Assembly: GCF_024599655.1 (NCBI RefSeq)
Contig: NZ_CP102247.1
Coordinates: 2,046,001 to 2,110,000, forward strand
Direction of reading: 5' to 3'
Origin: Enterobacter asburiae
GTDB taxonomy: Bacteria > Pseudomonadota > Gammaproteobacteria > Enterobacterales > Enterobacteriaceae
Length of the DNA stretch: 64,000 nt
The translations under genes and the position numbers were made by a program. How positions within the stretch are numbered: position 1 is the stretch's first letter; each line of letters opens with the position of its first letter. The notes beneath the pieces were generated by a model. That model did not search any database, had not been told where the DNA came from, and saw only the letters and a program-made list of their open reading frames with translations. Positions 8,232 to 16,820 of this stretch are shown in pieces.

Positions 8232-8982
8232 CCTGCTGGCGTTTCCTATGTATGCCGTGGATCGCGCCGACACCCGCGCCCTCTGGCTGGCGGTAAAGGG
8301 GCTGCTGGCCGCGCGCGGTGTGTCCGTCGATCGCGACCCCGGCTGGCCGGAGTCCGATCTGCTGACCCACTGGCAACAGCCTGGGCTTATCCTCAGCCAG
8401 GCCTGCGGCTATCCGCTGGTCACGCAGCTCCCGGACGTGCAGGTGGTCGGCTGTTTTCACTATACGGCACCGGGCTGCGACGGGATCCAGTACCGCAGTT
8501 TTCTGGCGGTGCGCGAGGAGGATCGGCACCTGACGCTGGCGGATTTTCGCGGACGTCGTGCGGTCTGTAACTCCCCGGATTCCCAGTCCGGCTACAATGC
8601 GCTGCGAAAAAAAGTGGCTCCCCTGACCGCTGACGGTCCGTTTTTCGCGCAAACGTCCTTTAGCGGCAGCCATCGCCAGTCGCTGATTGATGTGAAACGC
8701 GGAGCAGGGGATATCGCGGCCATCGACTGCGTAACCTGGGCACTGCTGCAGCGCCATGAGCCGGAACGGCTTGCGGGGCTGGCAGTCATTGACCGTACCC
8801 CGCTTACGCCGGGACTGCCCCTGATAACGTCGCATAACACTTCACCTGAAACGCTTAACGCCATCTGCGATGCGCTCCACGAGTTGGTCAGTTCACCGGA
8901 ACATCGGGAGATTTGCGACGCGGTGCTGATCGGCGGTTTTAGCGTGGTGACGCGCGAGGCCTACGCCTCATTGTCCGCGTGA
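8224..8982 (+). CDS. PhnD/SsuA-like substrate-binding protein
   Basis: A 252-residue protein of the phosphate/phosphonate-binding type II periplasmic-binding fold (PhnD-like). Supporting segments are LSQACGYPLVTQLPDVQVVGCFHY, SFLAVREEDRHLTLADFRGRR, CNSPDSQSGYNALR, FSGSHRQSLIDVKRGAGDIAAIDCVTW and TPLTPGLPLIT, in the order seen in that family. No signal peptide is visible: the N-terminus MSNLLAFPMYAVDR is short and not hydrophobic enough, so a cytoplasmic location is likely, which is unusual for the fold. The ATG at 8224 lies inside the end of the desaturase gene and follows a GGGGGAAGG ribosome site. No ABC permease or ATPase gene is adjacent. The 3' end overlaps the convergent LysR gene by 22 bp. 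Confidence 0.8.
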   Translation: MSNLLAFPMYAVDRADTRALWLAVKGLLAARGVSVDRDPGWPESDLLTHWQQPGLILSQACGYPLVTQLPDVQVVGCFHYTAPGCDGIQYRSFLAVREEDRHLTLADFRGRRAVCNSPDSQSGYNALRKKVAPLTADGPFFAQTSFSGSHRQSLIDVKRGAGDIAAIDCVTWALLQRHEPERLAGLAVIDRTPLTPGLPLITSHNTSPETLNAICDALHELVSSPEHREICDAVLIGGFSVVTREAYASLSA

Positions 8983-9857
8983 TAAATCTCCTGCGCGTCG
9001 GTAAAACAGCGCAGCGCCAGCGAGGAGATGGGCTTCTGCCTGCGCATAATCAGGCCGACAGGAGCCTCAATGTTCGCATCTGCGATGGGGACAATCCTGA
9101 AATTGCCGTTCAGTGCTTCCAGCCCGTTGTTCAGCGGCATGACGGCGCAGCACACGCCGCTCTGAACCGCCTGAATGATCTGGAACGTGGAGTCACTCTC
9201 GAAAACGGACGTCGGTTCGATGCCGGCAGATTTAAAGCTGGCCTCCATATGCGCCCGGTAATGCATCCCTTTGGTCAGGAACCCCAGCGGAAAATCCGTC
9301 AGATCGTGCCAGGTCAGCGTTGCCTGGTCGAGCTGAAAATGGCGGACGTCGTGCAGCAGGCCCATCTTCGTTTTCGGCAGCTGGATAACGTCAAACAGAC
9401 TGGTGTCGATGTTGTTGAGGTAGCAAATTCCCAGCTCAAGCTGGTTGCGGCTGACGCCGTCGGCAATCTGCGCTGAGGACATGGAATAGAGGCTATAGGT
9501 CAGCTCCGGGTATTTTTGCGTCAGCAGGCGAATAAAAATCATCGGATCCACGCTCGCCAGCGGCACCATCCCCAGACGTAATTCCCCCACCACCAGGCCT
9601 TTGCACAGCGCGGCTTCCGCCTGTAACCCGTCGTGCGCGGCCAGCAGGGTGCGGGCCCACGCGAGGATGCGTTCACCCTCCGGGGTAAACCCTTCAAAGC
9701 GCTGTCCTCGCGCAATCAGCACCAGCCCCAGCTCCTCTTCCAGGCTGCGGATGCGCATGGAGAGGGTCGGCTGGGTGACGTTGCACTGCGAGGCCGCTTT
9801 ACCAAAGTGCCGGGTCTCGTCGAGTGCGATTAAATATTTTAACTGTTTAATATCCAT
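8961..9857 (-). CDS. LysR-family transcriptional regulator
   Basis: A 298-residue regulator. The N-terminal winged helix-turn-helix is typical (MDIKQLKYLIALDETRHFG, then AASQCNVTQPTLSMRIRSLEEELG), followed by a two-lobed LysR substrate-binding domain (GELRLGMVPLASVDPM, and later GVCCAVMPLNNGLEAL). Two adjacent ATG codons lie at 9860 and 9857; the second gives the standard LysR start. It sits 22 bp after the YdeP-type oxidoreductase gene on the same strand and probably shares its transcript, which is unlike the usual divergent LysR arrangement. It overlaps the convergent binding-protein gene at its 3' end. The effector is not known. Confidence 0.88.
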   Translation of the reverse strand: MDIKQLKYLIALDETRHFGKAASQCNVTQPTLSMRIRSLEEELGLVLIARGQRFEGFTPEGERILAWARTLLAAHDGLQAEAALCKGLVVGELRLGMVPLASVDPMIFIRLLTQKYPELTYSLYSMSSAQIADGVSRNQLELGICYLNNIDTSLFDVIQLPKTKMGLLHDVRHFQLDQATLTWHDLTDFPLGFLTKGMHYRAHMEASFKSAGIEPTSVFESDSTFQIIQAVQSGVCCAVMPLNNGLEALNGNFRIVPIADANIEAPVGLIMRRQKPISSLALRCFTDAQEIYHADNEA

Positions 9858-9879
9858 CATATTCTCTGCGCGAGCAGCC

Positions 9880-12168
9880 TTACAGCATGCGGATCTCTTT
9901 TGAGCGCAGGGTGATGCGAACCGGAACGGATTTATACGACGGCGTACCGCTGTCCTTATCCAGATAATCAAGCGGCACCAGCACGTTGGCCTCCGGGTAA
10001 TAGGCGCCGACGGTGCCCGGCGCGATGTTGTACGCCACCACGGTAATGTCTTTTAGACGCTGTACGCTGCCGGGGAGGGCGGTTTCGATATCCACGCGGT
10101 CGCCGTGTTCCAGACCTGACTGCGCCATATCGTCTTCGTTCATAAACAGCACGTCGCGGCGGCCAAACACGCCGCGGTAGCGGTCGTCCAGGGCGTAAAT
10201 GGTGGTGTTGTACTGGTCGTGGCTGCGCAGCGTGATGAGCCGCAGAACGTGCTCACCTTCACCGCTGGCGTTCTCGTGAACGCCGTCGAATACCGAGAAC
10301 ATCGCTTTCCCCGTCGCCGTTGGCCAGATACGCTGCGTCGGCGGCAGCGGCATACGGAAGCCGCCGGGAACGCGGATCCGCGCGTTGTAGTTCTCAAAGC
10401 CCGGAATGGTCTGCTCGATCAGATCGCGGATCCGGTCGTAATCCTCAACCAGCGTCAGCCAGTCCACGCGGGTTTCCGGCAGCGTGGCTTTCGCCATGCC
10501 CGCGACGATAGCGGGTTCTGACCGAAGCAGCGGTGAGGCGGGCTTCAGCTTGCCGGATGAGGCATGCACCATCGACATGGAGTCTTCGACGGTAATGGAC
10601 TGACGACCAGTGGCCTGGATATCCAGTTCGGTACGGCCGAGACACGGAAAGATAAAGGTCTCTTTACCCACCAGCAGATGGGTGCGGTTGAGTTTGGTGC
10701 CGACGTGCACGCTCAAATCCAGGTTACCCATCGCCGGAAAGCCCCGCTCGTGATCGGGCATCGCGACGGCAAAATTACCGCCGAGGCAGATGAGCGCTTT
10801 CGCACGACCGTCGATCATCGCCTGCGTGGCCTGCACCGCATCGTGTCCGTGGTGAGACGGCGGCTCAAAGCCGAAAACGTCCTTCAGACGGTTCAGGAAG
10901 GCCGGCGTGGGCTTCTCGCTGATCCCGACGGTCCGGTTCCCCTGAACGTTTGAGTGGCCGCGCAGGGGGCAGATTCCCGCGCCGGGCTTGCCGATATTCC
11001 CGCGCAGCAGCAGCAGATCGGCGATCAGGCGGACGTTTGCAGTACCTTTATTGTGCTGGGTAATACCCATCCCGTAGGTAATAATGGTGGCATTTGATTT
11101 CGCATAGGCTTCGGCCACCTTTTGGAGCGCTGCCTGGCTCAGGCCTGACTCGCGCTCGATCTCGTCCCAGCGGGTTTGCGCGATATCGGCGGTGAAGTCC
11201 TCAATGCCCTGGGTGTGTTCGGCAATAAACGCATGGTCGAGCACGTCACCGCGTTCGGCCTCCATTTCCAGCAGATGTTTGGCAATGCCTTTCAGCGCGG
11301 CGGCATCGCCCCCGGCCTTCACCTGGAAATAGGTCGAGGCGATATCCGTTGAGCCGTAGGTCGCCATTTCAATCACGCTTTGCGGGTCGGCGAAGCGTTC
11401 GAGGGCGCGTTCGCGCAGCGGGTTAAAGACGATAATCGGCACGTTGCGACGGGCCAGCTCATGGAGAGTCCCCATCATTCGCGGATGGTTGGTGCCGGGG
11501 TTGTGGCCGATGGAGATCACCAGCTCGGTCTTATCGAAGTCGTCCAGCGAGACGGTGCCTTTCCCGATGCCAATCGAACGCGGCAAACCGACGCTGGTGG
11601 CCTCGTGGCACATATTCGAGCAGTCGGGGAAGTTATTGGTGCCGTATTCGCGAGCGAACAGCTGGAACAGATACGCCGCTTCGTTGGAGGCTCGCCCGGA
11701 GGTATAGAACTCGACCTGATCCGGTTCGAGCCCGCGCAATACTTCGCCGATGCGTTGAAACGCCTCTTCCCAGTCGACGGGCCGGAAGGTATCGCTTGCC
11801 CGGTCATAGCGCAGGGGATGCGTCAGTCGACCGTAGCCTTCCAGTTCAAAGTCCGATTTTGCCAGCAGCGAGGAGACGCTGTTTTCGGCCAGAAACGCGG
11901 GGGTAACGCGTTTGCTGGTCGCTTCCCAGGTCACCGCTTTGGCACCGTTCTCGCAGAACTGGAACGTCGATTTGTGTTCTTTATCGGGCCACGCGCAGCC
12001 CGGGCAGTCAAAACCGTCAGGCTGGTTAGTACGCAGCAGCGTGGCGGGGGCATCAAGGGTATCCATTTGGGTACGTACCGCGATGGCCGTCGCTTTTAAT
12101 GCCCCCCAGCCACCGGCAGGACCGTCATAGTGTCGGATACCTGGCACTGAGCGTCTTTTCTTATTCAT
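9880..12168 (-). CDS. FdhF/YdeP-family molybdopterin oxidoreductase
   Basis: A 762-residue protein homologous along its length to E. coli YdeP, a formate-dehydrogenase-like protein linked to acid resistance. Features: an N-terminal Cys cluster (CPGC at 55-58 and Cys72 in CENGAKA), the FYTSGRASNEAAYLFQLFAREYG segment, and Cys187 in NMCHEATSVG at the place of the selenocysteine or cysteine that binds molybdenum in FdhF, followed by His188. Further on, GNIGKPGAGICPLRGHSNVQG and RSHDQYNTTIYALDDRYRG are molybdopterin-contact regions. It is presumably a cytoplasmic bis-MGD enzyme; its substrate is not established. The start at 12168 follows AGGAG with 5-nt spacing, better than GTG at 12174. It is the first gene of a probable two-gene unit with the downstream lysR. 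Confidence 0.88.
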   Translation of the reverse strand: MNKKRRSVPGIRHYDGPAGGWGALKATAIAVRTQMDTLDAPATLLRTNQPDGFDCPGCAWPDKEHKSTFQFCENGAKAVTWEATSKRVTPAFLAENSVSSLLAKSDFELEGYGRLTHPLRYDRASDTFRPVDWEEAFQRIGEVLRGLEPDQVEFYTSGRASNEAAYLFQLFAREYGTNNFPDCSNMCHEATSVGLPRSIGIGKGTVSLDDFDKTELVISIGHNPGTNHPRMMGTLHELARRNVPIIVFNPLRERALERFADPQSVIEMATYGSTDIASTYFQVKAGGDAAALKGIAKHLLEMEAERGDVLDHAFIAEHTQGIEDFTADIAQTRWDEIERESGLSQAALQKVAEAYAKSNATIITYGMGITQHNKGTANVRLIADLLLLRGNIGKPGAGICPLRGHSNVQGNRTVGISEKPTPAFLNRLKDVFGFEPPSHHGHDAVQATQAMIDGRAKALICLGGNFAVAMPDHERGFPAMGNLDLSVHVGTKLNRTHLLVGKETFIFPCLGRTELDIQATGRQSITVEDSMSMVHASSGKLKPASPLLRSEPAIVAGMAKATLPETRVDWLTLVEDYDRIRDLIEQTIPGFENYNARIRVPGGFRMPLPPTQRIWPTATGKAMFSVFDGVHENASGEGEHVLRLITLRSHDQYNTTIYALDDRYRGVFGRRDVLFMNEDDMAQSGLEHGDRVDIETALPGSVQRLKDITVVAYNIAPGTVGAYYPEANVLVPLDYLDKDSGTPSYKSVPVRITLRSKEIRML

Positions 12169-12174
12169 ACCCAC

Positions 12175-13168
12175 TCCTGATTTGTTCGGTCACGCACGTC
12201 TAAACCCATAAAAGCCCTGCACGGGACAATAAGCGAAAGCAATGACGACCGGATGACGACGCGCATGCGGTGCGGAAAAGTGCTTAATCTTAAATTCTTT
12301 TATTACAGCTGCTTATCGGCATGATGTGTAAATATTTAAAGAAATTATAACGAATTTTTAGCATTTTAATAATAAATATTATCTATTGCCCGGTAGGCGA
12401 GATAGATGGGGGTGCGTAAGGAAGGATGTAGTACCAGTAAAACTTCGAATGAAGTCTATGAGCGATAGAAATAGACAGTGCTCGCAGCTGGCGGGGGATT
12501 GTGTGCATTTTTTGCTTGCGACAATGACGGGAAGGTTAACTCAGGCTTAATGATTAATGGTTATATTTTATGCCTGACAGGGTAATTATCACATCGTGAA
12601 ATATAAAGTTATTTTGAGCCGTAAAATTAACGCCGCGCTGCATAAGTGAAATAGGGACATTCATGGTGTAATGTGCATTAAATATTAAAGATGCCCTGTT
12701 AGTGCAACAAATAATTCATCGTCAATTTATTCTGCTGACATCACCAATACGCCAATTCTACTAATTATGGTAGTGGCGATAATAGTGGTATTGCGTTAAT
12801 GAAAGTGGTTCTTCTTTGTATTTTTACTTTGTAAAACAGTATGTTATGTAGTTTTACGATGAAATGATAACGCCATTTAGGCTATGTAGGATTTTTTATT
12901 AGGATTAATCCTATAATCTACCGGCTGCTTCATTTACCAACAGTTACGTAACGGTAAATATTGAATTGATGCGAAGCTCATGTAAACTTGTTTACCGTTT
13001 GTCAAAATATGTCAGGAAGACGCTGGGCCTTATTCTGAAGGGCTCGTGCGGTAGCTATGCCCTTAAAATAGTAACGCCCCGAAAATATCCTGGCTATTTT
13101 AACAATAGCACTTAAGTCAAACTTCACTCCCTTATCTTCATCATCGAAATATCGCTACGGAAAAGCAT
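12175..13168. promoter_or_regulatory. 994-bp AT-rich gene-free region upstream of the T6SS locus
   Basis: No open frame of plausible length is seen on either strand. Base composition is clearly richer in A+T than the flanking genes. It must hold the promoter of the minus-strand oxidoreductase gene and probably the main promoter of the T6SS locus, which starts at 13169. Two exact palindromes stand out: AGGATTAATCCT at 12901-12912 and GTTACGTAAC at 12943-12952, the latter flanked by TTTACC (12933-12938) and GGTAAA (12953-12958). Many TATAAT-like hexamers occur because of composition, so none is assigned. Confidence 0.6.
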
Positions 13169-13663
13169 ATGAAAATGCGCGTACTGTTTTCACTTCTGTT
13201 TGTAATGGCGGTGGCGGGCTGTAAAGCGCCGCAGAAACCTGTGATCAACGACGATACGATCGAGACCAGCCAGGTCAACGGCGTAACCTTAACCCACCGT
13301 CACGCCGTAACGCCGCCAGCGGAATTCACGCCGGTTAACGAGCCGTATCGTGCCATGTATCCGGCCTCCCTGATGAGCCGTCCTGACTTCGGCGGTAAAG
13401 TTATCCGCAATCTTGAGACCGGAAAAACGTACGTGGTGCTGGGGCAGGTTGAACACTACTGGATGGCGCTTGCCGATGAAGGTAACGATCAGCTGATTGG
13501 TTACGTCCCGATGCGTGCCGTGATCAAGGCAGATCAGTACGACGCCGCCGTGCGCAAGCAGGCCATTCGTCCGAAGGCGCGTAAAAAAGCGACCTGTGTC
13601 GATGTCGATGGCAACAGCAAAGCCTGCAAAGACAGCGCTAACGGTACCTGGATCCTGAACTAA
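13169..13663 (+). CDS. T6SS-locus SH3-like lipoprotein
   Basis: A 164-residue exported lipoprotein: the N-terminus MKMRVLFSLLFVMAVAGC ends in a lipobox (VAGC), so Cys18 would be acylated. The mature part has an SH3-like segment (TGKTYVVLGQVEHYWMALADEGNDQ) and a C-terminal Cys pair (CVDVDG ... KACKD). It is the first gene of the T6SS locus, 23 bp before tssJ and read in the same direction, so it belongs to the operon. It is not one of the 13 core components. A role in anchoring or sensing at the envelope is plausible but unproven. GGAAAAGC precedes the ATG; a second in-frame ATG lies two codons downstream. Confidence 0.75.
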   Translation: MKMRVLFSLLFVMAVAGCKAPQKPVINDDTIETSQVNGVTLTHRHAVTPPAEFTPVNEPYRAMYPASLMSRPDFGGKVIRNLETGKTYVVLGQVEHYWMALADEGNDQLIGYVPMRAVIKADQYDAAVRKQAIRPKARKKATCVDVDGNSKACKDSANGTWILN

Positions 13664-13686
13664 ACGGCTTTCATGAGCGCATTTTT

Positions 13687-14190
13687 ATGAATAATAAAAA
13701 TTTTCATAAGCTGTGGTTATTCTTTTACGCGGTGATTTTCGCCCTGGTCAGTGGTTGTACGTCGTCTTCACACAGCGACCCCTCCCGCTACAATCTGCAG
13801 TTTCAGGCTCATCCACAAATCAATGAATCTGCGCCGCTTAAGGTCCGGGTGCTGCTGCTGAAATCCGATGCGGATTTCATGTCCAGCGACTTCTACTCCC
13901 TGCAGAACAACGCGTCAGCCACGCTTGGCGCGAATCTGCTGAACAGCGACGTGTTCTTCCTGATGCCGGGACAGCTGTCCAAAACCCTCAGCGGGCAAAG
14001 CTCTCCGGAGGCCCGCTACATCGGCGTGATGGCGGAATATCAGGCGCTGGATGGCAAAAAATGGCGCGTTTCACTCCCTCTGCCTGTGCCTGGCGAAAAT
14101 CATATCTACCAGTTCTGGAAATGGTCCGCTGATGAACTTCAGGCCAACGTTTTTCTCGACGTGAACGGCATTCGGGTCATCAGCCAGTAA
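13687..14190 (+). CDS. tssJ: T6SS outer-membrane lipoprotein TssJ
   Basis: TssJ is the outer-membrane lipoprotein that holds the periplasmic part of TssM. The 167-residue protein has a positively charged N-terminus, a hydrophobic core and the lipobox VSGC, followed by a transthyretin-like beta-sandwich typical of the family (LKVRVLLLKSDADFMSSDFYSL, the loop around GANLLNSDVFFLMPGQ, and the closing strands near the end). Length and order (tssJ-tssK-tssL-tssM) agree with other gammaproteobacterial T6SS loci. The upstream ribosome site is weak; the next ATG upstream at 13672 meets a stop at once, so this start is favoured. Confidence 0.9.
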   Translation: MNNKNFHKLWLFFYAVIFALVSGCTSSSHSDPSRYNLQFQAHPQINESAPLKVRVLLLKSDADFMSSDFYSLQNNASATLGANLLNSDVFFLMPGQLSKTLSGQSSPEARYIGVMAEYQALDGKKWRVSLPLPVPGENHIYQFWKWSADELQANVFLDVNGIRVISQ

Positions 14191-14218
14191 CGTGCTTCAA
14201 AACAGGAAACACATCATC

Positions 14219-15562
14219 ATGACGAAAGCAGAAAAGGTCGTCTGGACCGAAGGCATGTTCCTGCGTCCACACCATTTTCAGCGGACTGAAAGTTATCTGC
14301 TCAACCATGTTCGTGAATGGGGTGCGCTACAGCGGTCATATCTCTGGGGCTTTCTTGACGTTGAACTGGATGAAGCGATGCTTCGTCAGGGATGCATTGC
14401 CCTGAGCTACTGCAGCGGCCTGCTGCCGGACGGCACCTTTTTCCAGGTGCGTAACGGGCGCAACGGCCCTGCGCCGCTGAAAATTCCTGACAATCTCACC
14501 AACGAAAAGGTGGTGCTCGCGCTGCCGGTTCGTCGTGGCGAGAGAGAAGAGGTGATTTTTAGCGAAGAGCCGGCCTCGCTGGCGCGCTTCATCGCTTTCG
14601 AGCAAGAGGTGGAAGACGACAACGCCATGTCGGTGGGGGATGCCACCGTCCAGTTTGGTCGTCTGCGTCTGACCCTGATGCTGGAAAAAGACCTCACGGC
14701 AGAATGGACCGCCATCGGCGTGGCGTTTGTGACAGAGAAACGTAACGACAATCACGTGCGGCTCGACAACAGCTACATCCCGCCGATGCTCAACGCCAAC
14801 AACAGCCCGCAGATCTACAGCATGATCAACGATCTGCACGGTCTGCTGGTGCAGCGCAGCCAGCAGATTGGCGGTCGTTTACGCCAGCCCGGCCGCTTTA
14901 ATACCTCCGAACTGATTGAGTTCACGCTGCTGTCGCTGGTTAACCGTCATCTGGGCGAGGTTTCACATTTAAAAATCCTCCCGCTGCTGCATCCGGAAAC
15001 GCTCTGGCGCAGTTGGCTGCCGTTTGCGACCGAGCTCGCCACCTGGACGTCCCAGCGTACCGCCGAAAGCGTGCTGCCGATTTACGATCATGACGATCTG
15101 GCAAACTGCTTCAGCAAGCTGATGCTGATGCTGCGTCAGGGGCTGTCGCTGGTGATGGAAGACCACGCGATCCAGCTGCCGCTTAACGAACGCTCCCACG
15201 GCCTGAACATCGCCACGGTGCCTGAAACCAGCATGGTGCGTGAGTTCGGCTTCGTGCTGGCGGTTAAAGCCAACGTGCCAGGCGAACACCTGCAAACCCA
15301 TTTCCCGGCGCAGATGAAGGTCGCGCCGGTCTCGAAAATCCGCGATCTGGTTCAGCTTCAGCTGCCGGGCATTATGCTGCGCGCCATGCCGGTCGCGCCG
15401 CCGCAGATCCCGTGGCATGCAGGCTACAGCTACTTTGAACTGGAGAAGGGAAGCGAGCTGTGGCACGAGATGGATAAGTCCGGCGCATTTGCCCTGCATC
15501 TTGCAGGGGAATTCCCGGGGCTGGATATGGAGTTTTGGGCCATCCGTAGCCCGACAGAATAA
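14219..15562 (+). CDS. tssK: T6SS baseplate protein TssK
   Basis: TssK links the baseplate wedge (TssEFG) to the cytoplasmic face of the TssJLM membrane complex. The 447-residue protein begins MTKAEKVVWTEGMFLRPHHF, the hallmark N-terminus of TssK, which resembles phage receptor-binding proteins. Later segments such as FTLLSLVNRHLGEVSHL, HPETLWRSWLPFATELATWT and YSYFELEKGSELWHEM fit the family. The ATG at 14219 is chosen over GTG 14192 because AGGAAA lies upstream and homologues start with this motif. It follows tssJ by 28 bp and precedes tssL by 17 bp. Confidence 0.95.
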   Translation: MTKAEKVVWTEGMFLRPHHFQRTESYLLNHVREWGALQRSYLWGFLDVELDEAMLRQGCIALSYCSGLLPDGTFFQVRNGRNGPAPLKIPDNLTNEKVVLALPVRRGEREEVIFSEEPASLARFIAFEQEVEDDNAMSVGDATVQFGRLRLTLMLEKDLTAEWTAIGVAFVTEKRNDNHVRLDNSYIPPMLNANNSPQIYSMINDLHGLLVQRSQQIGGRLRQPGRFNTSELIEFTLLSLVNRHLGEVSHLKILPLLHPETLWRSWLPFATELATWTSQRTAESVLPIYDHDDLANCFSKLMLMLRQGLSLVMEDHAIQLPLNERSHGLNIATVPETSMVREFGFVLAVKANVPGEHLQTHFPAQMKVAPVSKIRDLVQLQLPGIMLRAMPVAPPQIPWHAGYSYFELEKGSELWHEMDKSGAFALHLAGEFPGLDMEFWAIRSPTE

Positions 15563-15579
15563 TAAAGCGAGCGCTTAAT

Positions 15580-16818
15580 ATGCAGGAACGACAGGACACC
15601 GGCAGTGATGCCGCGTTTACCGGAGCCAGTAGCAACAATCAGCTGGTGGCGGCCGCCAATCCGCTGCTCAATGCGATTCCGCAGATCCGTCATTCGGTCT
15701 CCCATGACGATCAGGTGGCGTTACGCCAGCGTCTGATCGATGAGATTCGCCGTTTCGAAGTCCGCTGCCAGCAGGCGGGGCTGCCCTACGAAGTGATCGT
15801 TGGGGCACGTTACTGCCTGTGTACGGCGCTCGATGAGGCCGCCGCGCTCACCCCCTGGGGCAGCAGCGGCGTCTGGTCAAGCAACGGTCTGCTGGTGACG
15901 TTCCACAACGAAACCTGGGGCGGCGAGAAGTTCTTCCAGCTGCTGGCGCGCCTGTCTCAGAACCCGCGCGAGCATATTCTGCTGCTGGAGATGATCAACT
16001 ACTGCCTGCTGCTTGGCTTCGAAGGACGCTATCGGGTGCTGGATAATGGCCGCACCCAGCTTGAAACCATCAAGCAGCGCCTGTGGCAGATGATCCGCGG
16101 CGTGCGCGGCAGCTATCCGCCGCCGCTTTCTCCCCATCCGGAAGATCGTCCGGTGCTGCGCAAGCTCTGGCGGCCGATGGTTCCCCTGTGGGCCTGCGTG
16201 GCGCTGGCCGGGTTTATCGCCTGCCTGTTTTATATCGTGCTTAACTGGCGGCTTGGCGATAACACCAACCCGGTGCTGGCGAAGATTTATCAGTCCCAGC
16301 TGCCGGAAACCACTATTCAGCAACCGGCCCGTCAGCTACCGGCGGTGCTGAACCTGCGCGGCTTCCTGAAGCCTGAAATCGAGGCTGGCCTGGTCGCGGT
16401 GAAAGACGAAGCGGACCGCAGCGTCGTTATCCTGAAGGGCGACGGGCTGTTTGCCTCTGCCTCTACCGTCGTGCGTGACCGCTATGAGCCGGTCATCAAC
16501 CGCATCGCGCAGGCGATGAATAACGTCAGCGGCAAAATTCTGGTGGTGGGCTACAGCGACAACGTGCCGATCCGCAGCGCGCGCTTTGCCTCTAACTATG
16601 AACTCTCTCTGGAACGCGCCCGCTCGGTACAGAAAATGCTGCAGGGAAACCTCTCTCAGCCTGGCCGCGTGAAAGCGGAAGGGCGGGGCGAGATCAACCC
16701 GGTGGCGCCGAACACGACGCCTGAAAATCGCGCCCGTAACCGCCGTGTGGAAATTACTCTGCTGGTGTCGCCTGAAAACACTCAGGCTGAGCTGAACGGA
16801 TTGCCGCAAGGAAACTAA
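15580..16818 (+). CDS. tssL: T6SS inner-membrane protein TssL with C-terminal OmpA domain
   Basis: TssL (DotU/IcmH family) is an inner-membrane component that binds TssM, TssK and TssE. Residues ~25-190 form the cytoplasmic helical DotU domain (YEVIVGARYCLCTALDEAA, NETWGGEKFFQLL, LLLGFEGRYRV). A single transmembrane helix follows at about 202-222 (LWACVALAGFIACLFYIVL). The rest lies in the periplasm and ends in an OmpA-like peptidoglycan-binding domain at about 290-400 (ILVVGYSDNVPIRSARFASN, YELSLERARSVQ, RNRRVEITL). This makes it the extended TssL type that can grip the cell wall by itself. The protein has 412 residues; tssM begins 2 bp after its stop. Confidence 0.95.
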   Translation: MQERQDTGSDAAFTGASSNNQLVAAANPLLNAIPQIRHSVSHDDQVALRQRLIDEIRRFEVRCQQAGLPYEVIVGARYCLCTALDEAAALTPWGSSGVWSSNGLLVTFHNETWGGEKFFQLLARLSQNPREHILLLEMINYCLLLGFEGRYRVLDNGRTQLETIKQRLWQMIRGVRGSYPPPLSPHPEDRPVLRKLWRPMVPLWACVALAGFIACLFYIVLNWRLGDNTNPVLAKIYQSQLPETTIQQPARQLPAVLNLRGFLKPEIEAGLVAVKDEADRSVVILKGDGLFASASTVVRDRYEPVINRIAQAMNNVSGKILVVGYSDNVPIRSARFASNYELSLERARSVQKMLQGNLSQPGRVKAEGRGEINPVAPNTTPENRARNRRVEITLLVSPENTQAELNGLPQGN

Positions 16819-16820
16819 GG

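Noticed and set aside
12490..12510. Sigma-54 promoter before the T6SS locus
   Set aside because: A GG-N10-GC spacing can be found, but flanking consensus bases are missing, and such weak matches are expected by chance.
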